DNA of 64,000 nucleotides from the NCBI GenBank assembly GCA_000310025.1, contig FN649740.1, forward strand, positions 4,098,514-4,162,513, read 5' to 3'. A program made the position numbers and the translations under genes. This document shows, one piece after another, positions 36,006 through 47,157 of the stretch. Every line of letters begins with the position of its first letter. The first letter of the stretch is position 1. Origin of the DNA: Ectocarpus siliculosus (Eukaryota; Sar; Phaeophyceae; Ectocarpales; Ectocarpaceae). The notes beneath the pieces were generated by a model. The model worked only from the letters and a program-made list of their open reading frames with translations. It did not search any database and was not told the DNA's origin.

Positions 36006-36563
36006 GATAAATTGCATGCCGCGAAGGGGAGCATTCCAAATGGATTGTACACCACTCACAGTTATTATTGATGGCCGTTTGTTTGTCTCGGTGGACGGAG
36101 GAGCTCCTGGTTGTCGTGTGAATATTTCAGCCGAGCCGTAAATTGTTCCACCAACACAGCTGCTTCGTGACACCACCATCTCCCTTGAACCTAATCCCCC
36201 CCCTTTTCCCCACCGCCAACCCAACTACCCAGCTTCGAAACAGGCCGCAGCGGACGCGGTGACCGCGTTGTTGGCGAGGTACATCTCCCCCTTGAGGCGG
36301 CGCAACTAGTTCCCGGGACGTCCGGCCTCGATGACAACGCTGACATGTTTTCCTCCTCGTCGTCCAGCGGCGGTTGGGACGGGGGCAGCGGGCCCGCCTA
36401 CCGCCTCCGCGGGGACTGGGAGCTGCAGGGCGCTCTGGGAGGACCGCTCTGCGGTGCCAGGGTGGGGGCGGACATCATGGTGCACGGCCCGCCGTCGCCG
36501 AGCTCGGCCGCTGGCCGGCTGAGGAGGAGGAGGAGGGAGTCGGTCGGGTGGTACGCTCGGTGA
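31293..36563 (+). CDS. Multi-pass membrane protein with C-terminal C2-like domain, five exons
   Basis: No named family recognised. Exons: 31293-31448 (ATG), 33856-33920, 34221-35001, 35495-35859, 36233-36563 (TGA); phases agree and give 565 residues. Exon 1 and exon 3 carry hydrophobic segments (NIPWFLAGAGVGVPAAVG; VGPACLLLVVLSRSI; AVALAALLLEPLFSAYVLG; LTAGAQLVLWAAVVLAYANV), with Ala and Gly runs between and a Gly-rich linker after. From about residue 346 a beta-rich unit reads EVTVRSIYCSGLDA, RPFYVTVSLGGLTAKTS, FSPTFTEVFPLGCD, AYLTIAVVDR, VVGEVHLPL, which fits a C2 fold (lipid or calcium-dependent membrane binding in known members), with few of the usual calcium Asp residues. The tail (SSSSSSGGWDGG, then YRLRGDWELQGAL) ends in an Arg-rich stretch. 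The start of exon 4 is the least certain; more small exons could lie in the 2.4-kb intron 1. Confidence 0.68.
35149..35167. repeat. TA microsatellite
   Basis: Short (TA)n run in the intron before the C2-domain exons. Confidence 0.8.
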
Positions 36564-36817
36564 GATTGGAAGACGAACGTACACAAACATTCAGCTCAGG
36601 CGAGCAGCCTACCGCCTCCGCGGGGACTGGGAGCTGCAGGGCGCTCTGGGAGGACCGCTCTGCGGTGCCAGGGTGGGGGCGGACATCATGGTGCACGGCC
36701 CGCCGTCGCCGAGCTCGGCCGCTGGCCGGCTGAGGAGGAGGAGGAGGGAGTCGGTCGGGTGGTACGCTCGGTGAGATTGGAAGACGAACGTACACAAACA
36801 TTCAGCTCAGGCGAGCA
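36396..36817 (+). repeat. Exact 211-base tandem duplication
   Basis: Copies 36396-36606 and 36607-36817 are identical as far as I can read. The unit covers the last coding segment of the C2 gene, its stop and about 43 bases beyond. A shorter, diverged third piece follows at about 36818-36877. It is either a very recent duplication or an assembly duplication. Confidence 0.9.
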
Positions 36818-36877
36818 GGAGGAGGAAGGAGTCGGAGGGGTGGTAGCTGCGCTCGGTGAGATAGGTAGACGTACGTC

Positions 36878-39800
36878 CTCGAGAACTCGGCTCATTCCGC
36901 CAGAGGGAAGGCTGAAGAAGACGGCTAGGAAGTCGGTTTGAGTAGAAGTAGGCCATCGTCTACACAATGGACTGGACTGAAGGCAAGTGGGGGCAGGGAG
37001 AGGAAGCTGTTTATGGTCTCGGGCCTTTGCCTGTGTGGCCGGACGAGGAGAGACTGTTGTCGAGAAGGAGGAAACGGGAAAAGAAGGAGAGGAGGCCGGA
37101 CAAATTCGGGGCTAGCAGGACTTGGAGAAGAAAGGGCGTCCGTCTGGTGGGGGGTGCGACACTCGTAGGTGCTAGGCTAGGCTCCATGCACTCGACTCAA
37201 GCCGGTCGATTAAGATTCGCCTGGTTATTGAAGCAGATAAGAGGGTTTGTGCCAGTTTTTGGCTAGACCAGACCAATTGAAAGAAGGCGTTGTGGTTTGT
37301 TGATGATGCCGAGGCTGCGTATCTATCCTGACCCTTGATGGCTGGTGGTTGGCAACGCCTTGAACTAAGGCGACGTCAAACATCGCTGGGTGCCATCGAT
37401 CAGAGTTGTGTGTTGTGTGTTTGGTGGTTGTGAAGAATGACCGTGTACATTATCTGGATCTCGGTTGAAGTTATGTAGATAGATACGTGTGATGAAAGCG
37501 ATGCGTGGCTGGCGGGGGCGGCGGCGAGAGAGTGATAGCGGACTCCGAAAGATGCAAGCCGACCAACGTTGTCCAAAGCATGCGTGATGCATATGTAGTG
37601 CAGGGTTTGAAGGAGAGCGTGTACAAAGACCTGGTGTCCTGATGCGATTGAACAACCCCCAAAATTAGTGTCTGCATGTGAGGTGCACGTGCGACATGTT
37701 GGGGTCGCATGTACTGGGATGCACGAAGAAAGTGAAGCCGATGCCTCTTGGATGAAAATCAAATCAGTCATGCAGTATTTATTGCGCGGAGTAACAAGAA
37801 TGGTTGTGCTTTTTTCTTTTTTCGAAGCCCATTTTTTCACTTGTTTTTAGCACGCCCTCCCTTCAAGGTCCTGTTTGGATACCTAACGAAGGTATGAATG
37901 TGTTTCTTCGTTCGTGAACCCTTGTGGGTGATGGTGTAAGTAGGTGTAAGGAGGGACTTGGTGTGTGCCGCCGAGAAGGATGTGCCTATGAGTAGCAGCA
38001 TTGCTGTAGAGACGCGCTGTTTGCTTTCATTTGCTTGCTGCTTTCGGGTACGCCGTGCGTGAGGCGGAAGGGACATTCTGGCGGCATGTCTTGGTTCAGT
38101 CCAAGCAGCCCAGAGCGAGACCGTGTTTCGACTGCCCGGACCCCAGCCTTGAGCGGCATTTTGGGCCCACCTCACTTTCGTACGGCCCTTGCTAGAGTTG
38201 GTGTAGTTGTGAGCAGAGGAAAAGTATCGGACGTACAATGGTTGCAAGGAGCAATGAATCGAGCAATCCGTTGGTGAGGAACAGATACACAACATGGCTT
38301 GCTTTCTATGGACAGGATCAACTCATGACACGGCACCCCTGGCAGAGTGTTTTTTTGCATGTGGTACTGTCGCCCTATATAGCTGCGGAATGTAACCCAG
38401 TTGCACACTCCAGTACATAGTTGAAACAGGATCATGGTTGCTGCAGTGGTGCTTGAGTCGTCCGTCTCCCTGCCCTTGTTTCCTGGAGCTGAGACAAACA
38501 GGTTGGTTCTAGCTTTTTGCTTTGCGTTCGGATAGAAGGGCAGTCACCAAAATTTCATGCTGTAGCTGGCGCTTCCGCTGAATATGCTTTCGCCCGACTC
38601 AATCTCTCGATCTTGGTCGGCCTCATGCGATCACAGTTCACAGTGGCCCTGCGGTAACGCCCCCCCCACTTGGAAGGAAACACAAGCCACCCACGCTCAG
38701 GTCGACTTTCTTGTGCGAGACAAACGAGCATTGATTGCGTCTGATGTGGGTCTACATAAGACAATCAATAGGTATTGCGCGCACTATACAGTGTCATCGA
38801 TGTATATTCTCGCCTTCGTGGATCCCTGATCCCCTCCCCAGAAGAGACAGCAGGGGAGTATCCAAACCCCACACCCAGGTTGATCCATTAATTCACACCT
38901 ACTGACGCAATAAATGCAAAAGTACAGCCAAAGCCAATAGATTGTGGCATACGATGGCTCCAAGTGGCTGGGGGTAGGTGGGGCAGCTCTCGCTTCGATC
39001 TGGTGATTTTTCGATTTGGTGAGTCATTGTGATTCATTGTGTCAGACGCCATACCTCGCAGAAGCATGCGCATGCTCATTCACCTTGCAATGCGACACGC
39101 ACGTCAACCAGATATTTTGGGTTCGATGGTCTTGAGCACCACAACGTTCACCTTTCCACTACCCTCTCACGCCTCTGCGTTCATTCGCTTACGTCTCGCT
39201 AGAAGACCTCATTCAGAAGACTTACGTCGGACGGATGTTTCCCGCCCCCTCCGATCGATGTCGACAGCGCTTTTTCACTCCAAAGCAGAAAGTGGTAGGG
39301 ACCTGCAAACGTTTCTGGGAGACCAGGAGAGTCCCAATCGACTCTCAACCATAGTAGCCAGATATCCAGGTTTGTTTCAAGAACGGATGTCCGACGAGTG
39401 CCGGACCCGTCGAAAACTGCGTCGATAGGCGCGGGAGGTGGGCTAGGGTTAGGCCCTACCAAAAAACTGTGTTGCAGATTAGATTCAACTCCTATCTGCC
39501 ACCTGTGTGGAAGGTCTCTTATCAAGGTACGGGTCTGCGATCGATACGGAGTATGTTTGGTCTGTGTAAGACTCACATGGTCTCGTCACAAGTTAGACGC
39601 CCTGCAGCTTGTCGACAAATGCTTCTACACTTGACTTGCGGCAACACTTGTTCCTTGGGTGGCAGTTTTATGTACATGTAGTTTGGGTGTGGTCCAACAT
39701 TCGCTGGCCGCCACTGCTGACACTCTCGAAGTACTGCGATACTGCTGTAGTCCAGCAACGAGAGTCTGTCTGTGTTTCGTATGCATACAATGCTGTCAAC

Positions 39801-40260
39801 CATGGTCGCATGCAGCACAGCGTGCCTTCCGATAGATGCATTATACTACAGTATGTCCCGCTGCAGGATTTCAACATGCGACAGGGCCCCTGACATGCAC
39901 TGTGTCAAGTGATCAACGCTTCGACCCGCATCTCATCCGTCCTTTGAAAGCGAGCAGGTAGTCTCTGCTGGGGTAGAACGCAAGTCATGAATTGACCTCC
40001 TGCGCCATGCAGACAAGAACCGGAAGTTCAAAAATTGGTTTGAGAGGCATTTTCCCCCAAACATTCTCTCGTCCCCCCCGTCTCTCCCTCGTGCTGCTTC
40101 CCCCCTCCCGTCTCACTCTCATTCGTCCCTCCACTCCATCCACACTCTCTCCCCAGACACTCAGCCTGCGACAACTAGTTTCGCCTGCAATAATCTCTGT
40201 CCTAGAGAGAGAAAGAAAACTCCAGCGACCGCAACTCACTCCTTGCATTTCAAGTACCAA
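36878..40260. other. Gene-free stretch
   Basis: Downstream of the C2 gene. Only short frames without splice-linked partners on either strand. No genes, RNAs or element ends were recognised. Confidence 0.4.
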
Positions 40261-40270
40261 GAGGTCATCA

Positions 40271-40488
40271 TGGACTTCACTCAAGGCGTCAAGAAATCCC
40301 TTCCTCTAGATGCCGCGTCGCTTCCATCAGCATTGGCCTCGTATTTCTCCTCCACAGGCACCTGACTTCGTCGCATCCCGTCTTGTTACACCTGCTGCCG
40401 GCGTGGAGGTCATCTCACTCAAGAACAGGAGGAGAAGCCAGCGCCTATCTAGCCGCCGCATGAAGACCTGCGCACGTGTCGGTGAGGG
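40271..40488 (+). CDS. Possible exons upstream of the FNIP-type gene
   Basis: ATG near 40270 opens MDFTQGVKKSLPLDAASLPS and runs to a TCTCCTCCACAG that would also serve as an acceptor. The next frame reads APDFVASRLVTPAAGVEVIS, then an Arg-rich end before GTCGGTGAGG. Composition is natural, but the two pieces are not joined by clear splice phase and no family is recognised. They may be the start of the repeat gene further right. Confidence 0.25.
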
Positions 40489-41447
40489 TTGGCCTGGAAT
40501 GTCACGGACGGGTGATTTGGCACCTTCCAAGGGTGTGAAGAGGAGCAGTGGTGTGATACTTGCCTACATATGAAAACTACTATTGCTGCTACTGGTGGGG
40601 TCTACGGGAGCCTTGCAGCCGCGATGGTGTGAATCTTCACTTCTCTCCTGGACTGTCAGAATCTCTTTGGTGTGAGGGTTCGGCCGGGGAAAGTTCAGCT
40701 GAGTCAACGAGCCCTGGCATAGCGCATCGAACATGCCAGGATGTACGCTGCTCCCAATGTACACAACTGTTGATGCTGATCCCCGATACCCCCGAAGGCA
40801 TCCTTGACACACACCATTGTCCATCACACGAAACATCTCTCCCTCACTGTGATTTCCGATGCGGCGCAATTTCCGGTGTAATTTTCTCTTCGTACACCCT
40901 CAAGCACTCACGAACTCTCCAGACGGTCAGCGATGCTTTCCCATGCTACATTTTAAGCGGTATGCACCCAACGCGGCGATTCAAGCATGAAATGCAGAGT
41001 TAATGGGTCATGTCCTGTGCGCAGTTACCGGTGCTCATCGGTGGAGCAGCAGAATCATGGACCACCTCCACTTTCTGTCCAACAGCTAGCGGCAGTGAAA
41101 AACAGAACCGTGCCACATTTCATACGCATTCAGGCGGACCAGGTGTAGACGGTTCAGAAAGAAGAGACGACAATGCTGACATCGCCACCGACAGCAGAAC
41201 AACAACGCAGCCTCTCCTCTCGGCCGCCTTGAGGGTTGTTCTTCTCTCCGAATTGGTACCCCTCATGATCATCAAGCAGCTACAACTGGCCTCTTCATCG
41301 GTCTGCGGCGACTATCGCGAGTTGACCGAATTCCACGTCAACTTGAACTCCTGGACTCCCCGGCGCCTTTGGACAGCTAGCCGAGACGCACGTGGCCAAC
41401 GACGCAGCCGAAAAGCGGCAGGAGTCCCCGGGGTACCTCCCGTGCTC

Positions 41448-42770
41448 GTGAGGCAGCTGACACTGAGTGACTGCTTCAACCCAAAGGTGACCGGCATGCG
41501 CTGGCCCGAACGATTGAGGGAGATTGCCTTCGGCACGCAATTCGACAACAGCCTTAGCGGCGTCGAGTGGCCACGGACGCTGGCGCACTTCCGTTTCGGG
41601 TGCTCATTCGACCAGCCGCTAGTCAGAGTGGGGTTTCCCGAAGGTGTGAAGAGCCTGGCCTTCGGGTGCGGTCGCTCGGGCTCGGTGAGGCCTTTGACCA
41701 GCCGTTGGACGGGGTGGAGTTTCCCGATGGACAGCAGACACTTGCTCTTGGTGGTGTCTTCGACCAGCCGTTGTGTGGAGTGAAGTGGCCGGTAGGTCTC
41801 GAGAGACTGGCGTTGGGCAGAGAGTTCAACCAGCCCATCAGTGATGTATCGTGGCCTCAGAGACTTCGCCAGATCACGTTCAGCCAAGATTTTGACCGCC
41901 CGATCGAGTCGGTGGCGTTCCCGTCCTCTGTGTAATGGTTGGAGTTCGGGGCGAACTTCAACCAAGTGGGTGTTGCGAAGTGAAAGATTGGGAAAAAGCA
42001 TGATACCATGTACAGCTTGTCTTGGAAAAGGTAGTGTAGTTTATGATTAACAATGGTTGGGCCTGCTTCGTGTGCGGAAAATTGATGGATTGGTTCCTCA
42101 GCGGCGATCTCTACCTCTGCCCACGTGACAGCTTGCCAGCATTTCTATTCTTCTGCTGACTGCGGCTGTGATCGTCTCATTTGCCTGCCGGTATTCTCGC
42201 CTCGTTGTTGTTTCTCCTACTCCTGCTCTTCTTGTGCGTGGTTTTCTTTCGTGGACGTGCAGGATGTTGGCGGTGTCAAGTGGCCCGCAGATCTCGAGTA
42301 CCTCAAGTTCGGCTGCGGGTTCAACAAGACCTTGTAGCACACACGGCTTCCCCGTGGACTAGCAGTGTTGAAGTGGTGCTGCCTGTGGGACCACTCTCTT
42401 GCTCTAGTAGACTTGCCCCGAGTCTTTGAAACTCCTGCGCCTAAGCGATGGACTCGATCAGCCGCTAGAGGAGATTCGCTTTCCTCCTAGCCTCGCCAAT
42501 CTGTACCTTGGCGACAACTTCGGCCAGCCGCTGCACGAAGTGAACTGGCCGGTCAACCTGAAGGCGCTGTACTTGGGAGATTTCGTTCGATTACCCGCTT
42601 GACAAAAAAAAGTGGCCGGAGCGGCTGGAGTCCCTCTTCTTGGGGCAGAGCTTCTCCGAGGACCTTGACTATCGATGTGCCGGCGAGCTTGACGATCCAA
42701 GTTATTGGCGGCTCGCCCGAGGATACCGAGGACGTGGAATGGCTTTTTTGGGCAGTTCTCGGGGGATAAT
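41448..42770 (+). pseudogene. Decayed FNIP/LRR-like repeat gene
   Basis: About 22-residue repeats of the FNIP type (pattern W/FP..L..L.FG..F.QPL..V) run through three frames. Frame 1 (to about 41665) has MRWPERLREIAFGTQFDNSL and VEWPRTLAHFRFGCSFDQPL. A shift near 41665 leads into frame 2, with VEFPDGQQTLALGGVFDQPL, VKWPVGLERLALGREFNQPI and VSWPQRLRQITFSQDFDRPI, stopped by TAA at 41933. An intron is still legible: donor at 41966, acceptor AG at 42261-42262, joining ANFNQ to DVGGVKWPADLEYLKFG, which then stops at about 42338. A third block (about 42424-42600) has FPPSLANLYLGDNFGQPL and WPVNLKALYLGD and shifts again before KKWPERLESLFLGQSF. FNIP repeats form solenoids; their role in algae is unknown. 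At least two shifts and two stops argue for a pseudogene. The open frame extends left to about 41010. Confidence 0.75.
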
Positions 42771-42949
42771 TGGGAGATGATCAATTTATAGAGCGGTGAT
42801 GATCACCATTTTTGGACCGCGCGGGCGAGGGTTCGGCTATGAACGAAAGTTCCACCCACGGATACTGGTCTGAGAAGCTGAAGCTAAAGCTTCCGACCAT
42901 TTTCCCATCGTTTTGGCTCGTTCCGAGTTCTATATACAGTAGGCATCAC

Positions 42950-43355
42950 ACGAATCTCAGGTTAGCTCTTCGCCCACCCTGGGAATCATCCAGAGGTGGC
43001 ATATCCAGTTTGTGCGACCTTCCGCTTGGCATGCCACCCCCTATACTATGCCGAAAATGAAATGAATCTGCTGATTACTGCCACTTTCCATATTTATTTT
43101 CGCATACCACTGCTGGTGAATCCTTTCCCACCCAAAAATGGCTTGCCGGGGCCCGTCTCTCCCAGTCTCAGATGGTCCTTTTCCCACCCTGGGCGCAATC
43201 GAGAGGTGGAATTTATCCGCTTTAAAGGACCCTTTGCTTGTTATGCCACCCCCTGTGTCGAAAATCATAAAGGCCGCATCGTTTAGGTGGGGGGTCGCAA
43301 ATCATGACCCCTCCCTAGATTTGAGCAGCTATTGCCCAGGGTGGACGAAAAGCCG
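42950..43355. repeat. Repeat element with direct and inverted CCCACCCTGGG blocks
   Basis: Segments at about 42970-43060 and 43176-43266 are imperfect direct repeats (CCCACCCTGGG, AGAGGTGG, ATGCCACCCCCT, CGAAAAT in order). The end at 43334-43352 (GCCCAGGGTGG-CGAAAAG) is the reverse complement of the start of the second segment. It looks like a small nested or foldback repeat, with no coding. Confidence 0.45.
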
Positions 43356-44219
43356 AGCTGAGATGGTGAGATGCCCAGTTCAACTCGAAATGCACCAAAA
43401 CTGTGTGAAAAAGTCTCGCAAAACATTTTCAGTACATCTATAGATGAGAGTACGCATCGACGCGGTGTGCCTTTCTACAACCCACACCTAATGAAGAGGC
43501 GTTTGTTCGCCTTCGAAGAAGCTATGACGAACCGCAACACCGAAACAGCTACGAGGGCTACCTTTTCGTTGGGGGGTTTCGGTAGATGTCGCCCTTGGCG
43601 AAACATGACAGAAGAAGCATCACGAACACGCGGGAAGGAAGGCCAAGTAGGTATCGTGTTCGGCACGGAGGCGGTATATTACTGTTGGAGACACGGTCGA
43701 TGACGTCGGTGTCGCCGGAGAGGGCAAGAATGTGATAGCCCCAGCAGTGTTCTGGTATCCCCATTTGTTCTTTTTTACCGCTGCCGCGATGAAGGCTGTT
43801 TATCATTCACTCGGCACGGAGCCTTTTGTGGTTGTCGTTCTTTTCGGTAAATTCATCACACATTAAAAAAATCACAGATGTAAACATATCTGTGGGGTGA
43901 TGGAGAGGCGTTGACCACCATGGACGACGATGACAGGAAATTTCATGCCGAGTAAATGGACAAGACAACAACGTTCATCATGGCGGTGGAAAGAAGAGAT
44001 GGGCCAGAACTGCTGGGGCTATCACACTCTTGCCCTCTTCAGCGACGCCAAGGCCATCGACTGAATCTCAAACACCTCTGTGCCAAACACGATCTTTACC
44101 TGTCCTCCCCTCCCGCACTTCCTTTTTTACTCCTCTACAAGCGCAAGTCTCCGGGCACGTCGAAGGGACAGGGGAAGAACGGCAAGCTCCCCCGCCGTTC
44201 CGTGCCCGCACAACTCTAG

Positions 44220-44402
44220 GATGACGACGACGACCGCAGTAGCGACTCTGCTCCCAACGGCGACGAAGACGATGACGACAAGGACGACGACAACAATGGC
44301 GAATTCACTCCCGGTAGCGGAGACAGCGACGACGACGAAGACCACGGCAACAACGAAAACAACAGCGAATTCACTTCCCACAGCGGAGAGAGCGACGAGT
44401 AG
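44220..44402 (+). CDS. Possible Asp-rich terminal exon
   Basis: After a CTCTAG that could be an acceptor, the frame reads a tail of mainly Asp, Asn, Ser and Glu with two related blocks (NNGEFTPGSGDSDDDED and NNSEFTSHSGESDE), then TAG. A second acidic stretch (DDNDRDIESIDDADNEEHD, at about 44599-44702) follows. Both could be low-complexity chance from GAC/GAA-rich DNA or acidic tails of an unrecognised gene. No upstream domain was found. Confidence 0.25.
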   Translation, partial: DDDDDRSSDSAPNGDEDDDDKDDDNNGEFTPGSGDSDDDEDHGNNENNSEFTSHSGESDE

Positions 44403-46703
44403 ACGACCGTGGCGGATGCTACGGTAGGGGGGTGAACGTTTGGGGTGAAATCTCACACGCTTGTGAAAACATGCAATGTAGCCCAATTTCGGTGACCGTA
44501 CGGCGAAAGAGGGACGCGGCCACCAGGTTCACCTGGAGTGTGTCTCCCCGAAAAGAGTATAATGAAGTGACGCCCCCATCCTAGCATCACTCGGCAACGA
44601 GACGACAACGACCGCGACATCGAATCCATCGACGACGCCGACAACGAAGAACATGACGAAAAAAATGACGGCGAAAACGATAGCGAAAAATATTGTTCGT
44701 GAAAGCGATGGTATCTGTTCGTGTTCCTCGCAATGGGTCTCTTTTGGAAACAATTACACAAACCACACTTGTCTTCTCTGTTCTTCCGGGTATGAAGATA
44801 GAAAGCAAGAAAACAAAAATCGTCTGCTTCAGACCTGCTTAGTTATGCGGTGGGAATGTACCCTGTACCTCATGTTTGCCAATACTCTAAGGCCAAAAGG
44901 AAACGAGCTTCCACGGTCACGAACAGTACAGCTATGACGATGGTGCTTGCGCTGGGATGTGCCCTAAAAAACGCTGCCGGGCCGTCGTCGTCGTTGTTGT
45001 TGCTTTTCCGTTATCAATCGTTGGGCCTCTGCTGCGTACTTTCTATCACTCGTAGACGTCCAAAGATTTTGCGGACGCCTTCCGTCGTCATAGGTTCAAT
45101 AATCCAAAGGGGATAAACTGCGTACACATATACGAAGACCAGGCAATAATGGACCCAAAACAATCAACCCACACCCGCGAACAACATAGAATAAAATATA
45201 CAAAAAAGAGAAAAAATATAGGAGAAAAAAAAAAGAAAACAAAGGTCCCAGACAATCGGACACCTCCGAAGGTTGTGTTCGAAAAACGGGGAAAGGCCAC
45301 CGTTGTTCCTTGTGTGCGTAGGGAACGTGCAACAAGCTGAACGCGTGCGGAGGGTTTGCAAACTACCGTACTACACTGTAGCATCTGTCAAGGGGGGAGC
45401 ATCGAAAAAAAAAAACGTCGAGGTAGGGTGGTACGTCCCTTCCACCACGTATCGCCAACTAGAAATCCGCTATCGATCACACAGCGTGCTTGCAATGCGA
45501 CGCACTAGCACTGTCGATCGAATGAATGATACGCCATTGGTGGGCGTCTCTAGCCCTGTCTATCGCCGGTCCGCGTGGTTATTCTGCTTACAAGGCGGCC
45601 TTTGATGATCTCTGCACAACATGTCGACTACAGGAAAATACACCCCCCCAACAAGCAGAGAAACCCGGGCAATTGGAACGGTAGACACCATGGCCCTTAA
45701 ACCCGCATCTCCCTACCCCCCACGCCGAGAGCCGAACCTCCGAGTGCAGGGTTCCAAAGGACACAATTTCAGATGATCATTCCTTTGAAACAGAAATCTG
45801 CTCTTCCCCAAGCACTGTTGAGCAGGATGGCAATCACGTCGCAATTCCCCTCGGCCACAACGAGTGGCTAACAGCGAGAGGCCCGGGGACACGCTCAGCC
45901 GAGCTAGTCAGGGCGGCATCACCACAACAAAACAAAAGGTTTTTGACGCATAGGGCCCGAAAAAAACCTCTAGCCTCCGCCCTTCCTAACACTGAAATGC
46001 CGTAAAGGTCGTTCTGGGCTCAAATGGAGGACGACGGGCTCAATCTTGATCGCTCCCGCGTGGAAGGTTGCGGTTAGACTTCGCTTGGGTCACGCGGAGT
46101 ACCTGGCTCCTGGCAGGGGTAATTTGGTTGATTCCCCCCACCTCACGCAAGGGCGATCAAACGAAAGCTCTACGACACGAGAAGCACGACACAAAAAGGG
46201 CAAAACCCACACAACACCTTCCGCACTTGCAGATAAACGCACACTCCGGTGGATGCGAATGCCGGGCCTTCGTCGAGCTCTACCCCGCTGAGCTTCTAGC
46301 GAGGGGTTCAGCGATTTCTGCTTTGAAGCTCCTCGTTCAGGTTGAATCCCAGCCTAGCACACAACAACACACACCCTAGACAAACAACGCACTTGGATAT
46401 GTATCCTTCTTGGTATGCATGCAGAAAAACAAAATCGATTGCAACGGCAGCAAATAGCGGCAGGCTTTGGCCGTCCAGGCACCCCGAAACACTCGATAGG
46501 CTTGCTGCCAACTTGCGCTACTATGCAATGGCTCATCGCGAAATACGCACCGCCTCCGTCAGAAGAATGGGCTCCAGCAGAGAACGCTCGGATTCAGCAT
46601 CACTCGCCACGAGGCTGTGTAGACTGCCATGTACATCATGCACAATCGAACACCGACGGCAGCACACACGCAGAATATACTATAAAATGTAGGGAGAGAG
46701 ATA

Positions 46704-46839
46704 TCATTCGAAGTCCAGATACAGGCCCATCCACGCCTCCTCCTTGCCTTCCAGTCGAACCAGGAGGAAGCTCATGACGATATCGCGACCGTTGTTGAGG
46801 TCCCCACCCAACACTTGTTCACTCCGACCCTCTGGCACC
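46704..46839 (-). CDS. Possible C-terminal exon of an unrecognised minus-strand gene
   Basis: A pyrimidine-rich acceptor (GTTTTTTTTGAGAG) is followed by an open frame of 45 codons ending in TGA: VPEGRSEQVLGGDLNNGRDI, a hydrophobic stretch (VMSFLLVRL) and EGKEEAWMGLYLDFE. Codon use and composition look genuine. It lies 3' of the TPR gene stop (47158) on the same strand, so it could be an alternative last exon of that gene or belong to a separate small gene. Confidence 0.33.
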
Positions 46840-47157
46840 CTCTCAAAAAAAACAGCGAACACACCACAAGATCCCATTCTATTTGCTCTCTGGCGCATGC
46901 TTGGAAACATTCTCATCAACTCACAAAGAGCACCCGGACCATGTGATTACTTTGCGGTGGTGATGCTGTGCGGGAAGGAGCTCTCAGACGCCAACGATCT
47001 TCTGCAGTGCGAACGCGTTCATCAGAGAACGCTTGGCACGCTAGAATGTCATCGTAGGGTCCAAGAGCCAACGTTTTACTGCGCAGGTGGCCCCGGTCGC
47101 CAGCGCCTACTTGCGCAGCTGCGGTGCGTTCGTTGAAGGCCGTGGCCGACAATCCAC

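Larger units (their letters stand above)
42771..46703. other. Stretch without a recognised gene
   Basis: Apart from the repeat element at 42950-43355 and the acidic stretches at 44220-44702, I see only short frames. A-rich runs occur at 45180-45245 and 45404. Confidence 0.4.

Noticed and set aside
35267-36055. 262-codon minus-strand frame
   Set aside because: Antisense to the C2-domain exon and running through an AGAC/AGAG repeat; no family signature.
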